Source: Neobacillus bataviensis (GTDB lineage Bacteria; Bacillota; Bacilli; Bacillales_B; DSM-18226). From it: a stretch of 64,000 nucleotides of DNA. Positions 54,501 through 61,706 of the stretch are shown here, piece by piece. The notes beneath the pieces were generated by a model. That model worked only from the letters and a program-made list of their open reading frames with translations. It did no database searches and was not told the origin of the DNA. The position numbers and the translations under genes are program-made. The stretch is from the NCBI RefSeq assembly GCF_019969725.1, contig NZ_JAHXYW010000005.1, positions 427,882 to 491,881 of the forward strand, in the 5' to 3' direction. Each line of letters begins with the position of its first letter. Position 1 is the stretch's first letter.

Positions 54501-56470
54501 GTTAATTCTGCCCCTTTTAATGCTGTTAACGGATTAGAGAATTCGAAGTCATTCAAGTCACCAAGAACGACCACATTTGCATCCGTATTTTTATTTTTTA
54601 CATCTTTAATAAAATTGTTCACGATGCCGGCGATTTGCACCCGTTTGGCTTCACTGCCCAGTACCGGCGGTTGATTTTTTCCAAAAATCGGCTGGTCGCC
54701 GCCCTTGGAGTTAAAGTGGTTGGCAATGACAATCACGTCTTCGCCCTTAAACATAAATTCAGCAGCAAGCGGTTTACGGCTGGAAGAGAACGCCGCATTA
54801 GCCGGATCGATTCTTCCCGGGTTCAAGGTTAACGAGCCATTTTCATAGCCGACAGCTTGTGTGGCTGTACCTTTTGCTGCTCCTGCTTTTAAGGAAACGC
54901 GGTCAGGATTGTAAAGGAAGCCGACACGAATGTTTCCATTTGGAGCGCCGCCGTCCTGATTGTCAACCGGTGCAATATCTGTCCACTGATAACCAGGACC
55001 GCCGTTCGCTTTAATCGCATCGATAAGCGCTTGGTAGTTTTGCGAAGCATCTGTTCCGCCGCCTGCTGTTTCACCATTGTTATCCTGAACCTCTACTAAA
55101 CCGATAATGTCAGGTGTTTTCAAGTTTTGGACAATGGACTGGGCGATTTTATTTGTTTTCGCTGCATCGGCCTTTGTGTAGTTTTCCATGTTATAAGAAG
55201 CCACAGTCAGCATATCATCGTTCTTGACGATATCTGTTATCTCTTGCTTATAATCACTTTCCACCAGCTTTGGCAAGGCTGTTTCATCGGTAAGAATTTT
55301 ATAGTTTTGGAAGGTATACGTTACAACGCCATAAACGGTACCATCAAAGCGATCACCCGTTTTGGAAACAAAGTTTTTGTTGCCAAACAGCAGGTGCAGT
55401 CTTTCCGGGTTCATGTTGTCCTTTGTAATCGGAATTCCGCCTGGAGTTGTATAGGTCTTACCATCCACTTTCCCAACTATGACTGGAACCTCGCCGTATC
55501 TTTGCGGCGCAACTGCGACTGGATTTTCAATTGCCACCCGCATTCCCTCAATACTTTCAAAAAAGTCGATTCCGTCTTCCTCAGGATCGAAGCTGCCAAA
55601 TTTATCGTTATCAACGACTTGTGTCGGTGGGTGGATGTCTTTGCCAAAGACAAGGGCAGGCGGTAATTCTTGGCCGCTCGCAAGTTTAGTTGTTTTCCCT
55701 GCATTAGCATCGATCTCCGTGGAAGGAAGGTCCGTTTCCAGCTTGTCGCTGTACCCATCGATGACCCATTCCTTTACTAAACCGTCAACGGCCACCTTAT
55801 CACCTTTTACTAAGCCGTGTGCTTTCCTGTAAACAAGGATTCCTTCGGAGGTTTTCGGATTATTGTCCGGGGCTGGGTCCTGCAAATAGAAATTGTTTGC
55901 GTCCATCACTTGAGTGACGATTCCGGTCACCCCAGTAACATTTTTGCCATTGTATGGCGAGGTATGGCTTTCCCCTTGAATGGCACTGATTTTGATGCCA
56001 TCTTCCGGAACTGGCGGAGGGTCAACAGGACCGCCTCCGTCTGGAGATGTAAAGCTCATGGCAGTTGGGGATTTTAATCCTGGCACACTAAAATAGGGTG
56101 TTAATGTTCCGGTGACAAATACAACTTTCCCTATATTCGCAGGATTCGTTTTCAACCCGAACTCCGCTCTGAAGCCTGAACTTATTTGAACTGGAAGGAT
56201 TTTTGCCGGGTCGGTTTCAGCTGCACTATCGGCAATACCAAAATTGAAATCATCTGGAAAGGGTGCTGCCGATTGATAGTTCGTTCCTGACTTCGCATAG
56301 CCGACAATATACCCTTTCACGGTTGCCGTTCCAGAGTTATTGGCAATGGCTTGTGCTACCGTTATGTAATTTTCTGCTGCACTCGCATGATGAAGGTATG
56401 GCAGCACGTAGCTTGCTAGTAATGTTAAAATAGTCGTTACAATAAAAAGCTGTTTTTTAATAAACCTCAA
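51575..56470 (-). CDS. Giant secreted nuclease/5'-nucleotidase with 19 choline-binding repeats
   Basis: The 1631-residue protein has a signal peptide, a DUF6359-like domain (about 35-145; YITVAQAIANNSG), an OB-fold-like domain (about 155-280) and an endonuclease/exonuclease/phosphatase domain (about 410-725; ASYNMENYT, GLVEVQDN, NHFNSKGG, VLGDLNDF, RVSDHDAV). A 5'-nucleotidase part follows (about 730-1225; MHVNDTHANV, DAGDVFSG, FGNHEFDKD, GGHTHTKLDQ, NGGGIRASIDQGDVTLGEI). Nineteen repeats and the cap NTTIQGYKLGADGAW end it. B. subtilis YhcR has a related nuclease-plus-nucleotidase layout. It could degrade external DNA or RNA to nucleosides and phosphate on the cell surface. The TTG start at 56470 has GAGGAGG 8 bases upstream. 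Confidence 0.92.
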   Translation of the reverse strand: MRFIKKQLFIVTTILTLLASYVLPYLHHASAAENYITVAQAIANNSGTATVKGYIVGYAKSGTNYQSAAPFPDDFNFGIADSAAETDPAKILPVQISSGFRAEFGLKTNPANIGKVVFVTGTLTPYFSVPGLKSPTAMSFTSPDGGGPVDPPPVPEDGIKISAIQGESHTSPYNGKNVTGVTGIVTQVMDANNFYLQDPAPDNNPKTSEGILVYRKAHGLVKGDKVAVDGLVKEWVIDGYSDKLETDLPSTEIDANAGKTTKLASGQELPPALVFGKDIHPPTQVVDNDKFGSFDPEEDGIDFFESIEGMRVAIENPVAVAPQRYGEVPVIVGKVDGKTYTTPGGIPITKDNMNPERLHLLFGNKNFVSKTGDRFDGTVYGVVTYTFQNYKILTDETALPKLVESDYKQEITDIVKNDDMLTVASYNMENYTKADAAKTNKIAQSIVQNLKTPDIIGLVEVQDNNGETAGGGTDASQNYQALIDAIKANGGPGYQWTDIAPVDNQDGGAPNGNIRVGFLYNPDRVSLKAGAAKGTATQAVGYENGSLTLNPGRIDPANAAFSSSRKPLAAEFMFKGEDVIVIANHFNSKGGDQPIFGKNQPPVLGSEAKRVQIAGIVNNFIKDVKNKNTDANVVVLGDLNDFEFSNPLTALKGAELTNLIEKVPAADRFTYSYQGNSQVLDHILVSNNLADRSEIDIVHLNSPFTAAHGRVSDHDAVLGQFNLKTETAPPAPKAIDLSIMHVNDTHANVEQYPKLTTAVNQVRDEKPNAMLVDAGDVFSGTLYFNQYLGKADLGFMNTLGYDAMTFGNHEFDKDSATLASFIQDMKFPMLSANVNVTNDPILGPLFKNQISDSPEGGNIYPAIIKTVDGEKVGIFGLTTEDTSYLANPSDKIVFENATEKAKATVTELKAEGVNKIVVLSHLGYGPDQELAKAVDGIDIIVGGHTHTKLDQPVVIEKSEPTVIVQANEYLKYLGVLNVSFDENGVVTAQDGKLIDLGPNSTVVPDAAAQAKVDELKAPLEELKKTVVGSSNVVLDGERTNVRYKETNLGNLVADAMAQRANQLVPGTFIAMQNGGGIRASIDQGDVTLGEIYTVMPFANLLVTLDLTGAEIWQALEHSVSKVESGAGQFMQVSGIQFKYDPAKPAFDRVWDVKVKTANGFEPLDLAKTYSVATNAFVADGGDGYTVFKQAKTEGRIHELLLVDYEILTDYFAKNSPVSPTVEDRITAGAEPQPQNGWVQAEGKWYYYENGVIHTGWLELEGKKYYFNQDGVMQTGWMKLNESWFYFGIDGVMQTGWLALDGNKYYLGTDGVLKTGWVTIENVNYFFGPNGVMKTGWVYAAGKWYFLGADGAMQNGLVEINGKKYYLGTDGAMQTGWITLDGNVYFFNNNGTMQTGWLDLGGNRYYLGTDGVLQTDWVEIEGNWYFFDETGVMVTGWAQIDEEYYYFDPEGIMAIGLNYIDDELYYFDEDGVNQIGWVDIDGQWYYFDEDTGALKLGWVLSNKKWYFQDEDGIVTGWVKDKGKWYFLHSDGVMKTGWVKDAGKWYFLASSGAMQTGWIKLDGKWYYLDATGAMKTGWAYVNGYWYFMNKSGDMQTGWLYIGGKWYYLYANGKMAKNTTIQGYKLGADGAWIR

Positions 56471-56781
56471 TCTCTGCGCCTCCTCTTTTTTGAATGTTTA
56501 TACCTGCGACTTAATGGTAGTAAACATACTAAATAAGCATTCCCCCTTCTAGTAACCTTTGTCGTATACCTACTATTCTACTTTAAAACAATCTACCAAT
56601 CTACAATATTTAACAATTTTACCAAATTGACACACTAAACTTACTATATCTTTACAAGCTAACCGTCACAAAAATCGTCATTTCTCGGGAAATCAGGTCG
56701 ATATTTATCGAGTCTTATCAATTTCCCATTCCTGCATATCCGTTATGATGGAAATAAATACTATTTTAGGAGACTGAGAAT

Positions 56782-56910
56782 ATGCCGCTTTTGCATATGA
56801 AGGAGATATTCACTCCCCTAAAACTAATAGGGATTAAGGTGTTTCGCTGTAAAGAAGGCAATACCTACATAAAGGTCTGGAACAGACCTCGGAAAAAAAT
56901 CTTTTCTTAA
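56782..56910 (+). CDS. Possible 42-residue basic small protein
   Basis: An ORF begins MPLLHMKEIFTPLKL and ends with a basic tail, NRPRKKIFS. AGGAG lies 9 bases before the ATG, and a terminator hairpin begins at its stop codon, which is how a small gene unit would look. It has one cysteine and no signal peptide or membrane segment. I do not recognise it. It could also be a noncoding transcript ending at the same terminator. Confidence 0.4.
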   Translation: MPLLHMKEIFTPLKLIGIKVFRCKEGNTYIKVWNRPRKKIFS

Positions 56911-56942
56911 GGAGTCTACTTGCTAGACTTCTTTATTTTTCT
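56909..56942 (+). terminator. Terminator after the small ORF
   Basis: AAGGAGTCTA/TAGACTTCTT (one wobble) with a 5-base loop is followed by TTATTTTT. Confidence 0.7.
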
Positions 56943-56981
56943 AAAATATCCCTACAATTTCTAGTATTTTTAAAAATTAAC

Positions 56982-56994
56982 TATAATGTATAAT
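56982..56994 (+). promoter_or_regulatory. Overlapping -10 boxes before the third LRR gene
   Basis: Two perfect TATAAT hexamers, seven bases apart, lie 30-40 bases before the start codon. No clear -35 was seen. Confidence 0.45.
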
Positions 56995-57023
56995 ACAAGT
57001 ATTACGTGTTTTAGGGGGAAAAG

Positions 57024-58931
57024 ATGAGAAAGAATGTTTTATTTTTACTAGTTTTCCTGGGGGCGATTTTCTCGCTTCCAAATTTATCAGAAGCGGCAGC
57101 CGATTCTGTCGTTCTTTTCGAGGATAAGACACTCGAAAAATCAGTCAGAGAGACCTTATCCTTAACGGATGATGAGCCATTAACGGAACAGAAAATCCAA
57201 GCGCTCGTTACTCTTGATGCCGAGGGGCTCGAGATTCATAGCTTGAAAGGATTAGAAAAAGCCATCAATCTTGAGGAGCTTAATGTATCTGACAATAATA
57301 TAGAATCAATTGAACCAATCCTGAATCTGACGAAATTACAGGCTGCTGAAATTTCCTATAACCCGATTGAAGACCTTGGGTATTTGATGCGGATGACATC
57401 CCTACAGGAGTTTGACATCAGCGGGACGAATATCACTGATATATTTCGTTTAACAACCCTGCCAAACTTAGCCTACGTATCAGTGATGGATTTGGATATT
57501 GATTGGTACTATGACAGAAGTGCCTGGCAAACACTTGATATGCTGATTGATGCAGGCGTGGAAGTTGATTGTCCTCCATATGGACCTGTGGAATTTATAG
57601 AGTCCGTAACAAGTGAAAGCGCCATGAGAGTCGAATGGGAATACCACGGCGATTGGGCAGAAAATACAAGCTATAAAATTTTCCTTAATGATGGAGAGTT
57701 TGGAAAAAGCGTGGAAAAAACCTTTACTATTAAAGGCTTAAAGGCAAATACCGATTATTCGGTAACCATTGCTGTCCTAAAAGATGGCGTTGAAACAGGT
57801 GAAGAGCAAACCCTTGAGTTTACAACAGAGCCGCTTCCTTCCGGAAAAATCATTTCGATGGAGGATAAGGTACTTGAGGGAATTGTAAAAGAGGAATTAT
57901 TGGTCTTTAACCGCAGTTTACAGGTAAGTGACCTAGAGAGCCTTACCGAGATTTCTGTTGAAAAAGACCTCGGTGTCCGTTCCCTGAAGGGTTTGGAATA
58001 TGCAGTTAATTTAGCAGTCTTAGAAGTGCCAAGTAATTTAGTTTCCGACTTAAGTCCTCTCTCGCAATTAAAGCAGCTTCAATATTTAGATGTTAATATG
58101 AATAAAATTGCAAACTTTAAACCACTCAGCCTACTGCCAAGCTTAGAATATCTTGATGTATCCTACAATCCTGCTACAGACCTTGCACCATTAAAATCGA
58201 TTCCAAATCTGAAGGAATTACACATTGATGATTTATATAATATCACATGGAAAAAGGGCAGTCCGGCAGATAAGATTGTAACCGAGCTGATTAATCGCGG
58301 TGTATATGTGAATGTGTTTGAATATACCGGAAACCGTTATACAAATAATACGTGGGAATTGGCCTGGTACTTTAACGGGGTAGAACCTGTCAGCTTTGAA
58401 TTATATATGGATGATGAATTATTGGCCGAAATGGATGGAAACACCCATTATTATAAGTGGGAAGGATTGAAGCCATATGCAGGATATCATACATTTGACC
58501 TGATTGCTGCAGGCGAAGAGGATACTTATGAGGCGGATACGTTTAATCTTTATACCCAATCATGGAACATAACCGGCTGGAGTCAGTTTGACTACAACTG
58601 GAATTATTTCGATCCAAAAACCTTCAAAAAAAGAACCGGCTGGCTTCTAGATGGAGGCAAGTGGTACTTCCTTGATGCAAATGGAATCATGAAGACCGGC
58701 TGGGTAGCCGTCAGCGGAAAGTGGTATTACTTTAACGGCAGCGGGTCAATGAAGACTGGCTGGTTGTTAGACGGCGGGAAATGGTATTATTTAAATACCA
58801 GCGGCGCAATGGCTAAAGGCTGGCTTTTAATCAACAAAAAATGGTATTATTTCTACCCAAGCGGGGAAATGGCCAAGAATACCGTGATTGGCGGATATAA
58901 ACTTGGAGCCGATGGTGCCTGGATAAAATAA
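57024..58931 (+). CDS. LRR/Fn3 surface protein with choline-binding repeats
   Basis: The 635-residue protein has a signal peptide (cleaved near SEAAA) and a doubled module: a short LRR block (about 35-185; LEELNVSDNNIESIEPILNL), an Fn3-like domain (about 190-275), a second LRR block (about 285-445; LQYLDVNMNKIANFKPLSLL) and a second Fn3-like domain (about 450-515). Five choline-binding repeats and the cap NTVIGGYKLGADGAW end it. The internal doubling of LRR plus Fn3 is clear from the repeated DKTLEKSVRE- and DKVLEGIVKE-like openings and the matching order. Ligand unknown. AGGGGGAAAAG precedes the ATG. It is convergent with the CPBP gene. Confidence 0.88.
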   Translation: MRKNVLFLLVFLGAIFSLPNLSEAAADSVVLFEDKTLEKSVRETLSLTDDEPLTEQKIQALVTLDAEGLEIHSLKGLEKAINLEELNVSDNNIESIEPILNLTKLQAAEISYNPIEDLGYLMRMTSLQEFDISGTNITDIFRLTTLPNLAYVSVMDLDIDWYYDRSAWQTLDMLIDAGVEVDCPPYGPVEFIESVTSESAMRVEWEYHGDWAENTSYKIFLNDGEFGKSVEKTFTIKGLKANTDYSVTIAVLKDGVETGEEQTLEFTTEPLPSGKIISMEDKVLEGIVKEELLVFNRSLQVSDLESLTEISVEKDLGVRSLKGLEYAVNLAVLEVPSNLVSDLSPLSQLKQLQYLDVNMNKIANFKPLSLLPSLEYLDVSYNPATDLAPLKSIPNLKELHIDDLYNITWKKGSPADKIVTELINRGVYVNVFEYTGNRYTNNTWELAWYFNGVEPVSFELYMDDELLAEMDGNTHYYKWEGLKPYAGYHTFDLIAAGEEDTYEADTFNLYTQSWNITGWSQFDYNWNYFDPKTFKKRTGWLLDGGKWYFLDANGIMKTGWVAVSGKWYYFNGSGSMKTGWLLDGGKWYYLNTSGAMAKGWLLINKKWYYFYPSGEMAKNTVIGGYKLGADGAWIK

Positions 58932-58934
58932 CAG

Positions 58935-58973
58935 AAAGAGGTACGAAATCAAAATGATTCCGTACCTTTTTCT
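58935..58973 (+). terminator. Terminator between the LRR/Fn3 gene and the CPBP gene
   Basis: AAAGAGGTACG-AAATCA pairs with TGATT-CCGTACCTTTTT over a 3-4 base loop. It overlaps the convergent CPBP stop codon. Confidence 0.8.
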
Positions 58974-59866
58974 TCGGGCTGATTTGATAGTTCCTGCATA
59001 TCCATCGGGAGTTTTTGATGCATTTTTTCCAATGAAAACAGCACCACATGGACAAAAAGAACAACAAGCGCAAAAAATTCAACAGCATAATCGATATAAT
59101 ACCATGACAAGGTAGCTGTGATATCGTAAAGCGAGTGGACAATTACCGTTAACCACAGGCTTCGTGTCCACAGAAGGATGAGGCCTAACAATAAACCCAT
59201 GTTGCCAAACGTGACGATTGCCCCTAATTTAATCGACCACGGCTGCTCCGCATCTAATGTGTGGTCAATTCCGAATATTATTGATGTCAAGAACAAGGCA
59301 AACATCAGGAATATATCTCTAGAGCCGCTTTCCCAGCGGCGGCGGAATATTTTTTTAAACACCATCAGCAGCAAAATGATATAACATAGGCGCCATACCT
59401 CTTCTAAACCGGCAAGGGCATCCGTATATAAATCCCCGCCAATCATATCAACCTTATCAAAAAAAGCCCAAACGGGACCATCCGCTGCGACAATATCATC
59501 ATCTTCCGCAGCAAAGGACTGATTATCGGTATAATCTTCAACATATTGGTCATAATCATCGTTGAAATCTGTAAACATCGCACTGGAGTATATATTGATG
59601 ATCGTGCTGCCGACGAAAAAAATCAGAAAAGAACCGGTGAATTGCAGAATCCGCTGGCGCTTGGTTTTCTGTTGGACACTCTCATACCCCAGCCGCCGGT
59701 ATATCTTCCAGCCAACAAAAAAAGATGAAACCATGACTGCATCATACAGGGTACTGGCCAAATAGCTGTAACGGGCCAGATAAAGAAGGACTTCAGCGCC
59801 AACCGCCACAATGAGCATTGCAAAGAGTAACTTTTTCGATATTGGTTTCGTTAAATTTGATATCAT
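58949..59866 (-). CDS. CPBP family intramembrane glutamic protease
   Basis: The 305-residue protein has about eight membrane segments and the three CPBP motifs: the EExxxR motif in LAGLEEVWRLCYI, FxxxH in IIFGIDHTLD and HxxxD in IVHSLYDIT. An acidic extracytoplasmic loop at about 105-160 precedes the first motif. Bacterial CPBP proteins process or degrade membrane proteins or peptides; the target is unknown. The start at 59866 has AAGGAGTG 7 bases upstream, while the frame extends to 59920 without such a site. A 31-residue membrane ORF lies 43 bases upstream on the same strand. Confidence 0.88.
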   Translation of the reverse strand: MISNLTKPISKKLLFAMLIVAVGAEVLLYLARYSYLASTLYDAVMVSSFFVGWKIYRRLGYESVQQKTKRQRILQFTGSFLIFFVGSTIINIYSSAMFTDFNDDYDQYVEDYTDNQSFAAEDDDIVAADGPVWAFFDKVDMIGGDLYTDALAGLEEVWRLCYIILLLMVFKKIFRRRWESGSRDIFLMFALFLTSIIFGIDHTLDAEQPWSIKLGAIVTFGNMGLLLGLILLWTRSLWLTVIVHSLYDITATLSWYYIDYAVEFFALVVLFVHVVLFSLEKMHQKLPMDMQELSNQPEEKGTESF

Positions 59867-59909
59867 CCGCGTCACTCCTTGCCTGTGATTTATTGTTAAA
59901 AATCTCCTG

Positions 59910-60005
59910 TTACTTACCAAGAATATTGGCTGCCAGGATTCCTAGTCCGTTAAATAAAAGCAGGAATAAGCAGCAGGCAATGGCCCACTTCCATTTTCTT
60001 AACAC
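59910..60005 (-). CDS. Small single-pass membrane protein, 31 residues
   Basis: A GTG-started frame reads MLRKWKWAIACCLFLL then LFNGLGILAANILGK. AAAGGGG lies 8 bases upstream. Three basic residues and two tryptophans at the start and a single hydrophobic helix of about 20 residues predict an N-in membrane peptide. It ends 43 bases before the CPBP protease gene, on the same strand, so the two are likely co-transcribed. It could be a substrate or regulator of that protease, or an unrelated small protein. I do not recognise a family. Confidence 0.6.
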   Translation of the reverse strand: MLRKWKWAIACCLFLLLFNGLGILAANILGK

Positions 60006-60223
60006 GGCAATTCCCCTTTAACATTTTACAAGATTATAATAGTAATAATTTAACATACCGTCAGGCAATTATCACCAAAATATTGTTTCCATTTCATCAT
60101 TTACCCGTCATTTTTTCAGCCCTTTTAACATAAGAATGTACAAGCAGTGTGAGTTCATTTCCAAATTATTAATACATCTTATACTAGTTTACACATTTTA
60201 TGACGAATAGGGGTCTAAAAAAA

Positions 60224-60529
60224 ATGAAACAGGTTGCTTCTATTATTCTTCTAGTTGTAGTGATTTTTGTATTATCTTCCACCAATCCGGGTCGAGCAGA
60301 ATATATCGACTGGATTAATCACAAAACGATGGACAAGTCCTCGAACCTGCTGCAAAAAGGCATTCTCTCACTTGCTGGAAAACCAATTTTCGATGCAGGC
60401 ACTAAACAATCCGATTATTTTATTTTCTCTATTTACGAAACTGATTTTTCCGATGTAGGAATGGGAAAAGTGAAATCCATTGGAATTTTTCATCAATTTA
60501 TTCCGCTGTCGAGTTTTGAAAAGCAATAA
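60224..60529 (+). CDS. DUF4359-like secreted or anchored small protein
   Basis: The 101-residue protein has an N-terminal hydrophobic segment (QVASIILLVVVIFVLSS) followed by TNPGRAEYIDWINHKTMDKS, the opening typical of DUF4359 proteins (TNP-x4-Y-x2-W). The rest has IFSIYETDFSDVGMGKVKSI and IGIFHQFIPLS. Function is unknown. AGGGG lies 10 bases before the ATG at 60224; an earlier in-frame ATG at 60200 has no site. It is a single-gene unit with a strong terminator. Confidence 0.75.
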   Translation: MKQVASIILLVVVIFVLSSTNPGRAEYIDWINHKTMDKSSNLLQKGILSLAGKPIFDAGTKQSDYFIFSIYETDFSDVGMGKVKSIGIFHQFIPLSSFEKQ

Positions 60530-60531
60530 TA

Positions 60532-60563
60532 AAAGGCCGAATGGTAACCCACTCGGCCTTTTG
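60532..60563 (+). terminator. Terminator after the DUF4359-like gene
   Basis: AAAAGGCCGA/TCGGCCTTTT with a 12-base partly pairing loop, followed by a short T run. Confidence 0.8.
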
Positions 60564-60565
60564 AT

Positions 60566-60929
60566 GTTATTCGACTTTTTCCACTTGAACTTATTGCTTC
60601 TATCAAGGGAAAATCAGATGTCCAGTTAAAATGGGGATACACTAATCCTTCCAGATACCCCAAAAGAAAAGTACAAACCCCTTTTAATCAATAAGAAATA
60701 GTATACAAGTATAATTAACATTCAAAAAGCAGCATTCAGCTGCTTTTTTGTTTTGCTCTAAATCGTCTTTTCCTAGTTTGATAAAAATTTTCAAAAAATA
60801 CAATCAATTTTCAAAATTCACTCTTGTATTCGACAATTCTAAAAATTATTATGGTTATAGGATATTATTCCTATATAACATTTCCAAATATATACATATT
60901 CATTTAATATTTGCTGATAGGCAGGTTAA
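60566..60929. other. Intergenic region with an orphan terminator
   Basis: No gene is seen in these 360 bases. A terminator-like hairpin at 60724-60755 (AAAAAGCAGC/GCTGCTTTTTT) has no coding gene before it. It may end a short RNA or protect the next operon from read-through. Confidence 0.45.
60724..60755 (+). terminator. Orphan terminator-like hairpin
   Basis: AAAAAGCAGC/GCTGCTTTTT with a 5-base loop and a T-rich tail; no upstream gene other than the already terminated DUF4359 gene. Confidence 0.6.
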
Positions 60930-61532
60930 TTGTTGATGGTTTTCGATGGAATTTTTCTCTCATTTGTCATTGGTTTTTTCCGAAAAGGTAATTTAAGAGG
61001 TTTAGCACAGTTAAATTTAAAATGGGGATGGATGTTCCCACTTTTATTAGTAATTGAACTTGTCATTTTCACGTTTCAAAATGATTATAAATTTCTTGGC
61101 GAATTAAGCGGTTACATTTACATGGCCATTTATGTACTAGGTTTAATCTTTTTATTTTTGAATCGTAAAAATCCTGGGTTTCTACTAATCTTAATTGGGG
61201 TTTTTCTCAACTTTTTAGTAATGGTTATTAATGGCGGAAGGATGCCGGTATCTTTGGAGGCGGCTTCTATTTTGGATCCGAGTTATATGGATGCCTTGAA
61301 AGAGGGTTTAGCTGCTAAACACCAAATATTAACCCAATCAACTTATCTGGGATTCTTAGGGGATATTATCCCTCTCTCTAAACCTTATCCACGAACACAG
61401 ATTATTAGTATCGGGGATGTGGTCATGAATATTGGCATTTTTCTGTTTATCCAGTATTTAATGCTAAAGCATCCATCTTCCTTGGAGGTCAATAACACCT
61501 CAAATTCTATGAAAGGAGGTGAAAGAAGATGA
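60930..61532 (+). CDS. DUF5317 membrane protein
   Basis: The protein of about 200 residues has five membrane segments. RKGNLRGLAQLNLKWGWMFP near the start and the VINGGRMPVSLEAA segment are typical of DUF5317. The C-terminal part has GDIIPLSKPYPRTQIISIGD. Function is unknown. The start is unsure: TTG at 60930 or 60933, or ATG at 60936, all after a weak GGCAGG. The stop overlaps the next ATG by 4 bases (ATGA), so this and the small ORF are coupled and lead to the GGDEF/HD-GYP gene. Confidence 0.8.
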   Translation: MLMVFDGIFLSFVIGFFRKGNLRGLAQLNLKWGWMFPLLLVIELVIFTFQNDYKFLGELSGYIYMAIYVLGLIFLFLNRKNPGFLLILIGVFLNFLVMVINGGRMPVSLEAASILDPSYMDALKEGLAAKHQILTQSTYLGFLGDIIPLSKPYPRTQIISIGDVVMNIGIFLFIQYLMLKHPSSLEVNNTSNSMKGGERR

Positions 61533-61636
61533 AACAACAAAAACCACAAGGAATCAAATTAACTGGTATTTTAGTAAATGCGATCATTTTAGGATCGTTA
61601 ATTGTTGCTTTAACATCAGGCTGGAAGCTAATATAA
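61529..61636 (+). CDS. Small membrane protein, 35 residues
   Basis: A frame reading MKQQKPQGIKLTGILVNAII then LGSLIVALTSGWKLI has AAAGGAGGTGAAAG just upstream, the best ribosome binding site in this part of the window, and an ATGA overlap with the DUF5317 stop. It has a basic start and one hydrophobic helix. It is the middle gene of the DUF5317 - small protein - GGDEF/HD-GYP unit. No family is recognised; coupling suggests it is a real product. Confidence 0.72.
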   Translation: MKQQKPQGIKLTGILVNAIILGSLIVALTSGWKLI

Positions 61637-61706
61637 TCAATTCTTGGGAGCAGTTAATCTCAGATAACTTCTCCCTTTTATTTTATATAGATAAGAGTGA
61701 TTACAC

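Noticed and set aside
8581..58931. LPXTG sorting signals or SLH domains in the surface proteins
   Set aside because: None was seen; C-termini end in repeats, the cap, a low-complexity tail or a catalytic domain.
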